Source: CBDCFT01 sp965216365 (lineage in GTDB: Bacteria > Pseudomonadota > Gammaproteobacteria > Arenicellales > CBDCFT01). From it: 64,000 nucleotides of DNA. This document shows positions 52,303-60,993 of the stretch, piece by piece (position 1 is the stretch's first letter; the number at the start of each line of letters is the position of its first letter). The translations under genes and the position numbers were made by a program. The stretch is taken from NCBI GenBank assembly GCA_965216365.1, contig CBDCFT010000049.1, positions 248,001-312,000 of the forward strand, written 5' to 3'. Under the pieces are notes generated by a model, which worked only from the letters and a program-made list of their open reading frames with translations, did no database searches and was not told where the DNA came from.

Positions 52303-53772
52303 TTACATGCTTGCGGTTTCGAGCGGCACAAAGTCCGGCGTATCCGTCGATGCATAGTCAAAAGTAATGTCTTTCCATGTTTCCAATGCGGCCTCGAGTG
52401 GCTTACAGTGTTTCGCGGCCTGATTAAGAATGTCCGGGCCTTCGGCGAGATAGTCCTTGCCCTCGTTGCGTGCCAGGATCATGGATTCCAGCGCAACACG
52501 ATTGGCGATCGCGCCGGATTCAATACCCTGCGGATGCCCGATCGTGCCGCCACCGAATTGCAACACCACATCTTCACCAAGATAATGAATCAGTTGATGC
52601 ATTTGTCCGGCATGAATACCACCGGATGCCACCGGCATGACACGGTTCAAAGAAGCCCATTCCTGATCGAAGAAAAGACCGTGCGGTAAATTCTGTTCGT
52701 TGCGCGTCTCACGCAGGACATCGTAAATTCCAGCGATGGCGTTGGGATCGCCTTCGAGTTTTCCGACCACGGTTCCCGCATGTATATGATCAACACCAGC
52801 CATACGCATCCACTTGGAAATGACCCGGAACGCAACGCCGTGAGACTTTTGCCGCGTGTAAGTCGAGTGACCCGCACGATGCAAGTGCAGGATCATGTCG
52901 TTCTTGCGCGCCCATTTCGCCATGGACTGAATCGCGGTGTAACCGATCACCAGATCGATCATGATGATGACCGAGCCTAGCTCTTTCGCGAACTCGGCCC
53001 GTTCGTACATGTCTTCCATAGTCGCCGCAGTAACATTGAGATACGTCCCCTTAATCTCACCGGTCATGGCCTGGGCACGGTTAACCCCTTCCATGCAATA
53101 CAAAAAGCGATCACGCCAGTGCATGAAAGGTTGCGAGTTAATGTTCTCGTCATCCTTGGTGAAATCGAGTCCGCCTTTAAGCGCCTCATAAACCACCCGG
53201 CCATAGTTCCGTCCTGACAAGCCTAACTTGGGTTTAACCGTGGCCCCTAACAATGGTCGTCCGTATTTGTCCAAACGCTCGCGCTCGACGACTATACCGG
53301 TCGCCGGACCCTGGAAGGTTTTCAGATAAGCGACGGGCATGCGCATATCTTCCAGACGCAGTGCTTTGAGTGGCTTGAATCCAAAAATATTGCCGATAAT
53401 GGACGCTGTCATATTCGAGATTGATCCTTCCTCGAACAAATCCAAGTCATAGGCAACATACGCAAAATATTGCATGTCGTTACCGGCATCCTCGCCGGTG
53501 TTTGGAACGGGGTCGACTTGGTAGGCTTTTGCGCGGTACTTTTCACATGCAGTCAAGCGATCAGTCCATACCACAGTCCATGTAGCGGTTGACGATTCAC
53601 CCGCTATGGCTGCCGCGGCTTCAATCGGATCGACGCCATCCTGTGGCGTGATTCTGAACACGCAAATAACATCCGTATCTTTGGGCCGGTAATCAGGCTC
53701 CCAATAACCCATGCGTTTATACTCAAGAACACCCGCCTTGTAGCGAGCCGCTGCATCTAATTCGTTACCCAT
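52303..53772 (-). CDS. cbbL: Red-type (form IC/ID) RuBisCO large subunit
   Basis: 489 residues. Active-site motifs: GATVKPKLGLSGRNYGR, the carbamylated Lys in GGLDFTKDDEN, loop 6 near GKLEGDP, and HRAGHSTYTR. The extended C-terminus and the CbbX gene mark the red lineage. It fixes CO2 onto ribulose bisphosphate. First gene of the operon. No cbbR regulator gene is next to it, unlike in many autotrophs. Confidence 0.98.
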   Translation of the reverse strand: MGNELDAAARYKAGVLEYKRMGYWEPDYRPKDTDVICVFRITPQDGVDPIEAAAAIAGESSTATWTVVWTDRLTACEKYRAKAYQVDPVPNTGEDAGNDMQYFAYVAYDLDLFEEGSISNMTASIIGNIFGFKPLKALRLEDMRMPVAYLKTFQGPATGIVVERERLDKYGRPLLGATVKPKLGLSGRNYGRVVYEALKGGLDFTKDDENINSQPFMHWRDRFLYCMEGVNRAQAMTGEIKGTYLNVTAATMEDMYERAEFAKELGSVIIMIDLVIGYTAIQSMAKWARKNDMILHLHRAGHSTYTRQKSHGVAFRVISKWMRMAGVDHIHAGTVVGKLEGDPNAIAGIYDVLRETRNEQNLPHGLFFDQEWASLNRVMPVASGGIHAGQMHQLIHYLGEDVVLQFGGGTIGHPQGIESGAIANRVALESMILARNEGKDYLAEGPDILNQAAKHCKPLEAALETWKDITFDYASTDTPDFVPLETASM

Positions 53773-53909
53773 GTCACAATACCTTCGGATAGTTGGTAAT
53801 ATTTAATGAGTTGTATTGTGTTCCATTCGTTATCAATAAACTAATCATAAAAAATAATGGAACCAATAAGTGAAGACTTATAGTCCTTTGCTTTGATAGG
53901 TTTTTGCAA

Positions 53910-54044
53910 TTGCCATCAATGCTAAAGCCGCGGTGCTTACTGTCACAGCCCTTCGGGCTGCCGTGCTGCTCATCACTTCAACTACGGGCCACGATGAGCA
54001 ACAACGTAGCTCATTCACCCACGGGTAAACCCGTTGCCATCAAT
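53910..54044. repeat. Hairpin-rich insert between 11-bp direct repeats upstream of cbbL
   Basis: TTGCCATCAAT occurs at 53,910-53,920 and again at 54,034-54,044. The 113 bases between them hold three stems: CAGCCC/GGGCTG (53,946-53,960), TGCTCATC/GATGAGCA (53,967-54,000) and ACGGGT/ACCCGT (54,021-54,034). Pattern and size fit a small non-autonomous element with a target duplication, or a structured leader. It fills much of the 399-base gap between cbbL and the S24 gene; no ORF of note is in it. Confidence 0.5.
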
Positions 54045-54088
54045 AGAATTTTGTTATGCGTGGATGAGCGCCCGCTCGTGTTATGATC

Positions 54089-54102
54089 TTGATCTAGATC
54101 AA
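54089..54102. promoter_or_regulatory. FNR/ANR/DNR-type binding site
   Basis: TTGATCTAGATCAA is a perfect FNR-family box (TTGAT-N4-ATCAA). It lies 70 bases before the S24 gene and about 320 bases before cbbL. A TAGATT -10-like box at 54,121-54,126 would put the site near -40 of a plus-strand promoter, suitable for activation of the S24 gene under low oxygen or by nitric oxide. Confidence 0.75.
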
Positions 54103-54171
54103 CAAAACTCACGAAGTCTTTAGATTGCAGTTACCGAAGTTTAAATTGCACTATTTTGGAGAAGCGCTTTC

Positions 54172-54486
54172 ATGAGCGGATGCGCGGGCAGTGAACCATT
54201 CGCGCTTCAGGTGTTGGGCGACAGCATGGAACCCGAATTCAAGGATGGAACGATTGTCATCGTGGAACCGGGTGTTTTTGTAAATGACGGCAGCTATGTA
54301 GTCGCGCAACACAACGACGAATACGTGTTACGCCAGCTCGATCTTCAAGGTGAACGCTGGTTTTTAAGGCCCTTAAATGATGAATACGAAACGGTTGAAA
54401 TTCCTGGTCTGGACGCTATTCGTGGCCGCGTCATTCAACGCAGCGGACGAAGACAGTCCGAACGGAAATCTTACTTAACGAGCTGA
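54172..54486 (+). CDS. Small S24 (LexA/signal-peptidase-like) fold protein without DNA-binding domain
   Basis: 104 residues with only the S24 catalytic fold: VLGDSMEPEF supplies the Ser, but the position of the Lys (VTVK in LexA) reads EYVLRQL, with Arg. A self-cleaving activity is therefore doubtful. No helix-turn-helix is present. GGAGAAG precedes the ATG. Divergent from cbbL and convergent with the PKHD hydroxylase. Role unknown; it may be a sensor or scaffold linked to the FNR-type site. Confidence 0.8.
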   Translation: MSGCAGSEPFALQVLGDSMEPEFKDGTIVIVEPGVFVNDGSYVVAQHNDEYVLRQLDLQGERWFLRPLNDEYETVEIPGLDAIRGRVIQRSGRRQSERKSYLTS

Positions 54487-55158
54487 TCACAACTCCGACC
54501 ACATGCGAACCAGATTGGTGTAAACGTGATCAATCTGAGTAGTTTCGGAAGCGTTTGGTGACTCTGCCAACAATTTTTCACGCGCCTGATGCAATTCAAA
54601 TAATAATTCACGTTGCGCCGGGTCACGCACCAGACTTTGCACCCAAGTGACGGCGACCAGTCTTTCGCCGGACGTAACTTCCTTGACACTGTGCAGCGTC
54701 GATGCGGGATACAGAACGGCGTCGCCGGCGTCATATTTAATCACCTGTTCACCGGCGTGAGTTTGAATCGTCAAATCCCCGCCTTCGTAGTCGCCGGCGT
54801 CGTTTAAAAAGATCGTTATTGCGATGTCCGAACGATAACGCGGACCGTCACCCATAACAGGGTCGTCGATATGTTGTCCGTAACTCATGCCTTTGCGGTA
54901 ACGCACATAAAACGGCGCCGCCACGCCATGCGGTAATGCCGCTGCGTTGTATAACTGATGCGTAATTAACCTGGACATCACAATTTGGTTCAGTTTGTCC
55001 TGAACTGGCGCATCCTTTGGCAACTCTTCGTTGGTTTTATATTGACGCGCAACCTTCCCTGCCGATAGTTTGCCGTCAATGAATTCGGCGTTTGACAGAA
55101 GAGATTGAATAGTCGATAAATTCTCAGCGTCTAGAACATCGGATAGTTTTAGTAACAT
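54487..55158 (-). CDS. PKHD-type 2-oxoglutarate/Fe(II) hydroxylase (PiuC/YbiX)
   Basis: 223 residues. The iron site is HIDDP (His and Asp) with the distal His in STLHSV and the 2-oxoglutarate Arg in SGERLVAVTW. Family members are often next to TonB iron receptors, but none is seen here. The stop lies directly after the S24 stop, so the two genes are convergent. Confidence 0.92.
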   Translation of the reverse strand: MLLKLSDVLDAENLSTIQSLLSNAEFIDGKLSAGKVARQYKTNEELPKDAPVQDKLNQIVMSRLITHQLYNAAALPHGVAAPFYVRYRKGMSYGQHIDDPVMGDGPRYRSDIAITIFLNDAGDYEGGDLTIQTHAGEQVIKYDAGDAVLYPASTLHSVKEVTSGERLVAVTWVQSLVRDPAQRELLFELHQAREKLLAESPNASETTQIDHVYTNLVRMWSEL

Positions 55159-55178
55159 GACTATTGATTTAAACCTGA

Positions 55179-55202
55179 TTCGCGAGCGAGTTCGCTCCTA
55201 CC
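55179..55202. repeat. REP-like palindrome, copy 2
   Basis: GCGAGCGAGTTCGCTCCTAC, one of two diverged copies (the other at 2,832-2,854). It is on the gammaproteobacterial side of the junction, which confirms that the DNA up to here shares the repeat family of the left end. Confidence 0.6.
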
Positions 55203-55311
55203 TGGATCTTATTGTAGGAACAGATGGCAACCGCCATGGATGACGGAAGTGCTGGCAATGCAGGAGCAATTGGCAGTCTCGCGAGCATCTACAATGCTTA
55301 GGTTGCTAAGT

Positions 55312-55416
55312 CTAAAGCGCGTGTAGCTCAACAAACGATTCAACATGTGGTGCGCATTGATCACCAAAATCGTGATGTATGGCAACAAGGTGCTCTGCAA
55401 CCTCCTGCCAATGTTC
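55312..55416 (-). CDS. C-terminal fragment of an unidentified gammaproteobacterial gene, cut at the junction
   Basis: The minus-strand frame that ends in TAG at 55,312-55,314 encodes 34 well-formed residues (EHWQEVAEHLVAIHHDFG, then ...VESFVELHAL). Further upstream, in the GC-rich DNA, the same frame turns into arginine-rich residues typical of antisense reading. The gene thus loses its N-terminus near 55,416. Confidence 0.45.
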   Translation of the reverse strand, partial: EHWQEVAEHLVAIHHDFGDQCAPHVESFVELHAL

Positions 55417-55692
55417 CCGACCGCGCCCGGGTATGTCGCGCTTTCGTTCGGCTTTTCGATTGAGCTTGGCGGGCGTGATGCGTTTCTGGACGAATTCTTC
55501 ATCCGCGAAAGCGTGCGGGGCCGTGGTATGGGCAGTCAGGCGCTGATGACGCTGGTGCCGATGCTGCGCGACATGGGCGTGAAGGCGCTTCATATGGAAG
55601 TGGACCACGACAACCCCAAAGCGATGAAGCTCTATCAGCGGGCCGGGTTCAAGGCGCGGTCAGAGTATTTCCTGATGACGCGCACCCTGTAA
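55411..55692 (+). CDS. N-terminally truncated GNAT acetyltransferase at the junction
   Basis: About 93 residues from an ATG that may not be the true start. The acetyl-CoA part RGRGMGSQALMTLVPMLRD and DNPKAMKLYQRAGF are complete, with FIELGGRDAFLDEFF-type strand before them (FSIELGGRDAFLDE). The first third of a GNAT domain is missing. GC content and codons match the alphaproteobacterial genes that follow. Confidence 0.7.
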   Translation: MFPTAPGYVALSFGFSIELGGRDAFLDEFFIRESVRGRGMGSQALMTLVPMLRDMGVKALHMEVDHDNPKAMKLYQRAGFKARSEYFLMTRTL

Positions 55693-55734
55693 AACCGGGC
55701 GCAGCACGCCTATCTCGGAGGGAAGGAGACTTTG

Positions 55735-57174
55735 ATGACGCTCACCATCCCATTCGACAACAGCTATACCCAGCTTGGCGACCGGTTCTTTGCCCGACAA
55801 TCCCCTACCCCGGTGACGGAGCCGTCGTTGGTCACGGTAAATGAATCGCTGGCCGAGGCGCTTGGGATCGACCCGGACGCCCTGCGCACGCCCCACGGCG
55901 TTGCGGTGCTGGCCGGGAACGCCCGCGTCGATGGGGCAGAGCCGATTGCGCAGGCTTATGCTGGCCACCAATTCGGCAACTTCGTTCCGCAGCTTGGCGA
56001 TGGTCGGGCGATCCTGCTTGGCGAAGTGATCGATGCGGACGGAGTCCGGCGCGATATTCAGTTGAAAGGCGCTGGCCGCACGCCGTTCAGCCGCGCAGGT
56101 GACGGGCGGGCGTGGCTTGGCCCCGTGCTGCGGGAATACGTGGTGTCCGAAGCGATGCACGCGCTTGGCATCCCCACGACCCGCGCGCTGGCTGCCGTCA
56201 AAACCGGAGAGGCTGTGGTGCGCGAAAAGCCATACCCCGGCGCGGTCCTGACGCGCGTGGCCTCATCGCATATCCGTGTTGGGACATTTCAGTTCTTTGC
56301 CGTGCGCGGCGATGCCGAAGCGGTGCAGATGCTGACCGATCACGTGATCCGGCGGCACTACCCTGATGCGGACGGCGCGCTTGATTTGCTAAAGGGCGTG
56401 ATCCGACGGCAGGCCCGGTTGATCGCGCAATGGATGGGCGTTGGGTTCATCCATGGTGTGATGAACACCGACAACTGCCAGATTGCAGGCGAAACCATCG
56501 ACTACGGCCCCTGCGCCTTTATGGACCGCTACCACCCCGCCACCGTCTTTTCATCCATCGACCGGCAGGGGCGCTATGCTTACCAGAACCAGCCCGACAT
56601 CGCGGTCTGGAACCTCGCGCAACTCGCGACGAGCTTGCTGCCTCTGATCGACGAAAACGAAGAAGCCGCCGTCGAGGCCGCAACCGAAGCGGTTCACGAA
56701 TTCGGACCAGTGTTTCGCGACGCATGGCTTGGCGTGTTCCGCGCGAAACTCGGGCTGACGAAGACTGAAGACGGCGACGGAGCGTTGATCGGCGGGCTGC
56801 TCGACCGGATGGCCGAAGGTGACGCGGATTTCACCAACACCTTCCGTGCGCTCGGGTCGGGACGGGAACGCGACCAGTTCACCGACCCCGCCGCCTGGGA
56901 CCAATGGGCCGCAGGCTGGCACGCCCGCCTGGCCCGCGACGGATGCAGCGAAGATGAACAGAAGGCGCTGATGGCGCGATCAAACCCCGCCTTCATTCCG
57001 CGCAATCACCGGGTTGAAGAGATGATCCAAGCCGCCGTCAAAGGTGATTTCGCGCCGTTTGAGCGATTGAACCGGGTATTGTCGGACCCGTTTTCAGATC
57101 AGCCGGATGCCGAAGATTTGCAGCGGCCGCCACAGCCGGATGAGGAAGTGTTGCAAACGTTTTGCGGGACTTAG
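55735..57174 (+). CDS. selO: Protein adenylyltransferase SelO (YdiU)
   Basis: 479 residues from the ATG at 55,735. The pseudokinase motifs of SelO are present: IQLKGAGRTPFSRAGDGRAW (ATP site), HGVMNTDN (catalytic loop) and DYGPCAFMD. SelO transfers AMP to Ser, Thr or Tyr of redox-related proteins. The usual near-C-terminal Cys/Sec is represented by a Cys in LQTFCGT. First complete gene of the GC-rich segment. Confidence 0.95.
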   Translation: MTLTIPFDNSYTQLGDRFFARQSPTPVTEPSLVTVNESLAEALGIDPDALRTPHGVAVLAGNARVDGAEPIAQAYAGHQFGNFVPQLGDGRAILLGEVIDADGVRRDIQLKGAGRTPFSRAGDGRAWLGPVLREYVVSEAMHALGIPTTRALAAVKTGEAVVREKPYPGAVLTRVASSHIRVGTFQFFAVRGDAEAVQMLTDHVIRRHYPDADGALDLLKGVIRRQARLIAQWMGVGFIHGVMNTDNCQIAGETIDYGPCAFMDRYHPATVFSSIDRQGRYAYQNQPDIAVWNLAQLATSLLPLIDENEEAAVEAATEAVHEFGPVFRDAWLGVFRAKLGLTKTEDGDGALIGGLLDRMAEGDADFTNTFRALGSGRERDQFTDPAAWDQWAAGWHARLARDGCSEDEQKALMARSNPAFIPRNHRVEEMIQAAVKGDFAPFERLNRVLSDPFSDQPDAEDLQRPPQPDEEVLQTFCGT

Positions 57175-57244
57175 AGGGTCGAGCATGTGACAGGCATGAG
57201 AGCCTCCGGCGGGGATATTTTCGGAAAATGGTGAGAGGGCTGCG

Positions 57245-57922
57245 CTATTTCGATTTCGGGCGCCGGTCGGATTTGCGGAAGAAACGGCGGTTGTTTTCGA
57301 TGAAATAGGCGAGCTGCCCGGCAAGGCCCGTCCGGCGGCGATAGCGCAGGTAGGCGTAGCCCGCGCTCGCCCCGATGATTGCACCGATCACGTCGACGAT
57401 CAGGTCATACATCGTATCGACAAGACCGGATTTCTGCATGTTGAGGCCGAAGATCTGATCCATGCCGAATTCGAAAATCTCCCAGATCGCGCCAACGGCG
57501 ACGGCAAAGCAGAACGCCATGAAGGCGATGGCCCATGAGGGCGCGGCGTAGCGGTCGCCTTCGAACAACATGAACATGAAAATCGAACCGATCAGGCCAA
57601 ACCCAACGGCAGAGCCGGTATGCAGCACCATATCCCACCACCAGAAGCGTTCGTAGAAATCGTAGGCTTCGCCCAAAAAAATAGTGCTGAAGATGAAGGC
57701 GACGACCATTGCGAAAAAAGTGACTGGCAGGCGGATGCCGAACCGGTTGGCGAAGAACACCGGCAGCAGCGACAGGATGAAGGTTGCGATGGCCAGATAG
57801 ACCAGCGACCAGTTGCGCTCGATCACCGCGCCGATGCCTGCGGCGAGCAGTGCAAACCAGATCGCGTAGACCAGATACGAGTGGCCGCGCAAGTTGTCGA
57901 AGGTGAAGCGTCGTATGGGCAT
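57245..57922 (-). CDS. Six-helix membrane protein (DUF2238/YjdF-like)
   Basis: 225 residues with six to seven hydrophobic segments and the DUF2238-type motifs FERFWWWDMVLHTGSA-like (FYERFWWWDMVLH) and GAIWEIFEFGMDQ with the DLIVDVIGAIIG segment. Function unknown. Convergent with selO and divergent from the endonuclease-like gene. Confidence 0.8.
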   Translation of the reverse strand: MPIRRFTFDNLRGHSYLVYAIWFALLAAGIGAVIERNWSLVYLAIATFILSLLPVFFANRFGIRLPVTFFAMVVAFIFSTIFLGEAYDFYERFWWWDMVLHTGSAVGFGLIGSIFMFMLFEGDRYAAPSWAIAFMAFCFAVAVGAIWEIFEFGMDQIFGLNMQKSGLVDTMYDLIVDVIGAIIGASAGYAYLRYRRRTGLAGQLAYFIENNRRFFRKSDRRPKSK

Positions 57923-57957
57923 CTTTCAATTCACGCTATTTCGCATATATCAAAGAG

Positions 57958-58665
57958 ATGCCACTCCGCGTTGCAAGTTACAATATTCGCAAATGCATCG
58001 GCCTTGATCGCAAACGTGCGCCGGGGCGGGTGATTGATGTGATGAACGGGCTGGATGCGGATGTGATCGCGGTTCAGGAGGCGGATCGTCGGTTAGGCGC
58101 CCGGCCCGCCGCCCTGCCCCATGACATGATCGCGACGGACTCCGACTTTGAACCCGCAACGCTGGCCGTCAATGACGTGAGCCTTGGCTGGCACGGCAAC
58201 GCGCTGTTGCTGCGCAAGGGGATCGCGCTGAAAGACACGGCGCGGATCGATCTGCCAGGGCTTGAGCCACGCGGCGCTGTGCTGGCGGAGATTGAGGGCG
58301 ATAATGGTCCGGTGCGCATTGTCGGTCTGCATCTTGGGCTGATCCGCCGCTATCGGTTGCGGCAACTCGCGGCGGTGCGCGCAACACTCGCAAAGCGGGT
58401 TGCGATGCCGACGATTATCCTTGGCGACTTCAACGAGTGGACCCCTAATCGCGGGATGGAGCCGCTCGACGGCGCTTTCGACGTCCATTCCCCGGGGATG
58501 AGCTTTCACGCCGCGCGGCCCGTGGCGGGGCTTGACCGTGTTGCGCTGTGCAACCGGATCGCCCTTCAGGATGCGGGGGTCGTCGAAACCCCGCAGTCGA
58601 GCGTTGCGTCGGACCATTTGCCGATATGGGCAGACCTGGCGATTTCCGAAAACGCTGCGAACTAA
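57958..58665 (+). CDS. Endonuclease/exonuclease/phosphatase family protein
   Basis: 235 residues with the EEP fold: NIRKCIG, VIAVQEADR (Glu), ILGDFNEW (Asp, Asn) and SDHLPI (Asp-His) at the end. Could act on phosphoesters in nucleic acids or lipids. No signal peptide. It lies 102 bases before the antiporter. Confidence 0.88.
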   Translation: MPLRVASYNIRKCIGLDRKRAPGRVIDVMNGLDADVIAVQEADRRLGARPAALPHDMIATDSDFEPATLAVNDVSLGWHGNALLLRKGIALKDTARIDLPGLEPRGAVLAEIEGDNGPVRIVGLHLGLIRRYRLRQLAAVRATLAKRVAMPTIILGDFNEWTPNRGMEPLDGAFDVHSPGMSFHAARPVAGLDRVALCNRIALQDAGVVETPQSSVASDHLPIWADLAISENAAN

Positions 58666-58767
58666 GCCCCTCTCCTTTCTGCAACAACTTCCGATGCCCC
58701 GCACATGCCGGTGGTTCCGGTGTCTGTCAGCCCGTGCTAGGACGACGGCAGTAAAAAGGGACCGCGC

Positions 58768-60015
58768 ATGAACCTGTTGCAGATTACCTCGTTCCTGATT
58801 GTGCTTGCGGGCGCGTTTGGGGCGATCAACTACCTGTTTTTGAAACTGCCAAGCGCGATTGGCATTTTGATCGTGGCGCTTTTCGCGTCGCTCACCCTGA
58901 TGGGGCTTGATCTGATCATGCCGTCGCTTGGCATGGCGGATATCGTGCGCGAACAGGTGACAGGCATCCATTTCTCTGAGGCGTTGCTGGAAGGGATGCT
59001 GGGGCTTTTGCTTTTTGCGGGGGCGCTGCATGTGCGTCTGGCGGACCTTCGCGCCGAATGGCGGGCGGTCTTTCTGATGGCCACGATTGGTGTCGGGCTG
59101 TCCACGGTCATCGTCGGCGTCGGGTTTAGCTGGATCACCGGGATGCCCCTGTTGATCGCGTTGATTTTCGGGGCGTTAATTTCCCCGACGGACCCCGTCG
59201 CGGTGTTGGGCGTTCTCAAAGAGGCGAACCTGCGCAAAGCGCTTGAAACCAAGATCGCGGGGGAGTCGCTGTTCAACGATGGTGTTGGCTATGTCGTGTT
59301 CCTCGTCCTCGTGGGTCTTGCTTTTCCGGGGGATGATGCGCACGCCTCTGGCCTTGGCGACGCGGTGCAACTGTTCTTGCAAGAGGCGGTTGGCGGCGCA
59401 CTTCTCGGCGGTATTCTCGGCTGGCTGGTGTTTCGGGTGATGCGGCGGATTGACGATCCGTCGCTTGAGGTTTTGATTACACTGGGGCTGGCTTTCGGCG
59501 GGTATGAGCTTGCGGTTTGGCTGCATATCTCGGCCCCGATCATGGCGGTTGTCGCGGGTCTGTTCATCGGCGATGTCGGCATGAAACACGGGATGAGCGA
59601 AGAAACCCGCCACTATGTCGATGCCTTCTGGAAGATGATCGACGAGATTCTGAACGCGGTGCTGTTCCTGATGATCGGGTTTGAGGTGTTCGCGGTTGCG
59701 TTCACGCCCGATGCGCTGATGGCCGGTGTATTCTCCATCGCCCTCGCGCTGGTTGCGCGTCTGGCGGCGGTGGCGGTCCCCGTGATGCTGCTGCGCCCGT
59801 TCCGCACGTTTTCACCCGGCACAATCCCAATCATGACGTGGGGCGGGCTAAAAGGCGGGATCTCCGTCGCGCTGGCGCTGAGTATGCCGGACAACGAATG
59901 GAAACCCCTTATCCTGACGGCGACCTACGTCGTTGTGCTGTTTTCGATCATCGTGCAGGGCCTGACCGTGCAGCGCGTCGCGATGCGCCTTGGCCGGGAA
60001 CCGGAATTGATGTGA
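58768..60015 (+). CDS. Na+(K+)/H+ antiporter, CPA1 family
   Basis: 415 residues with about twelve helices. The CPA1 hallmarks SPTDPVAVLG and GESLFNDGVG carry the conserved aspartates for ion exchange, followed by WGGLKGGISVALAL. It exports sodium or potassium in exchange for protons at the inner membrane. Shorter than eukaryotic NHEs, with no cytoplasmic tail. Confidence 0.93.
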   Translation: MNLLQITSFLIVLAGAFGAINYLFLKLPSAIGILIVALFASLTLMGLDLIMPSLGMADIVREQVTGIHFSEALLEGMLGLLLFAGALHVRLADLRAEWRAVFLMATIGVGLSTVIVGVGFSWITGMPLLIALIFGALISPTDPVAVLGVLKEANLRKALETKIAGESLFNDGVGYVVFLVLVGLAFPGDDAHASGLGDAVQLFLQEAVGGALLGGILGWLVFRVMRRIDDPSLEVLITLGLAFGGYELAVWLHISAPIMAVVAGLFIGDVGMKHGMSEETRHYVDAFWKMIDEILNAVLFLMIGFEVFAVAFTPDALMAGVFSIALALVARLAAVAVPVMLLRPFRTFSPGTIPIMTWGGLKGGISVALALSMPDNEWKPLILTATYVVVLFSIIVQGLTVQRVAMRLGREPELM

Positions 60016-60121
60016 CAGGCGCCCAAAATCGCCGACTCTGACAAAGCCTGACGATTTTTCCCCATGTTTGCCCCGCTACGGTGTAGAAAGGTGCATTGAA
60101 TAGTGTGTGGGGAGAGAATTT

Positions 60122-60973
60122 ATGAGCTTGATGAAGACACTTGCAAAGGTTGCGATTGGCGTCGCGCTGGCCAAAGGGGCGAGCACGATGATGAAAAAGG
60201 GCGGGCAAGCCCGTGGGCAAACCTCGGACGGTGGTTTGTTCGGCGGGGAACATTCGCCGCGCGAACGGGCGCAGCAACAAGGCACCGGGCTTGAGGATAT
60301 GATGGGATCGATCCTTGGCGGCGGGTCTTCGCAAGCGAACCAGCGCAGCGCGCAGCAAAGCGGCGGTGGCGGCGGTCTGGGCGATCTTCTGGAACAACTT
60401 GGCGGCGGCGGTGGTCGCGGTGATGCGGCAACCCGCGGTGGTGGCGGTCTGAACGACCTTCTCGGCGGTTTGGCTGGGGGTGCGGCAGGTGGCGGCCTTG
60501 GCGGGCTTCTGGAAAGCCTGACCGGCAAGGCGCAGGCGGAAAAACCGGGCGGCAGCTTTGGCGACATGCTGAACCAGACCTTTGAACGGGGTGAGCCGCC
60601 ACAACAACCGACCCCCGATCAGGAAGCGGCAGCCGGCCTATTGCTGCGCGCAATGATCCAAGCCGCGAAATCCGACGGCAAGATTGATGCTGCGGAAAAG
60701 AAAAAGCTGCTCGACAATCTGGGCGATGTTTCGGCGGCTGAGCGGGATTTCGTGAACAACGAAATCGCCGCACCCATCGACATCAACGGCCTTGCCCGGC
60801 AAGTGCCGCGCGGGATGGAACAACAGGTTTACATGATGTCCGTCATGGCCATTGACCTCGACAATCAGAACGAGGCGAAATACCTCCATCAACTCGCAAC
60901 AGCCATGGATATTGGCCAGCGCGACGTAAACGCGGTTCACGCCCATCTGGGTGCGCCGCCGCTTTATAGCTGA
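60122..60973 (+). CDS. TerB-like (DUF533) protein with glycine-rich N-terminal half
   Basis: 283 residues from the ATG at 60,122, preceded by GGGGAGAG. Residues 40-165 are low-complexity Gly/Gln/Ser; the C-terminal TerB/DUF533 helical domain (AAGLLLRAMIQAAKSDGKIDAAEKKKLL) covers 175-283. Tellurite-resistance-like in fold; function unknown. It ends just before an intrinsic terminator. Confidence 0.85.
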   Translation: MSLMKTLAKVAIGVALAKGASTMMKKGGQARGQTSDGGLFGGEHSPRERAQQQGTGLEDMMGSILGGGSSQANQRSAQQSGGGGGLGDLLEQLGGGGGRGDAATRGGGGLNDLLGGLAGGAAGGGLGGLLESLTGKAQAEKPGGSFGDMLNQTFERGEPPQQPTPDQEAAAGLLLRAMIQAAKSDGKIDAAEKKKLLDNLGDVSAAERDFVNNEIAAPIDINGLARQVPRGMEQQVYMMSVMAIDLDNQNEAKYLHQLATAMDIGQRDVNAVHAHLGAPPLYS

Positions 60974-60993
60974 GCGAGCGACACGAAACCGAA

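Noticed and set aside
55312..55608. The full 98-codon minus-strand frame as one gene
   Set aside because: Only the last 34 residues look like protein; the rest is antisense to the GNAT domain and is a junction product.
56112..56768. Several long alternative frames in the GC-rich selO region
   Set aside because: High GC makes stop codons rare. These frames are arginine-rich and overlap the well-supported selO gene.
58093..59031. Minus-strand frame of 312 codons
   Set aside because: Antisense to the endonuclease-family gene and the antiporter; composition is His/Arg/Gln-rich without motifs.
60076..60607. Proline-rich minus-strand frame
   Set aside because: It is the reverse complement of the glycine-rich half of the TerB-like gene.
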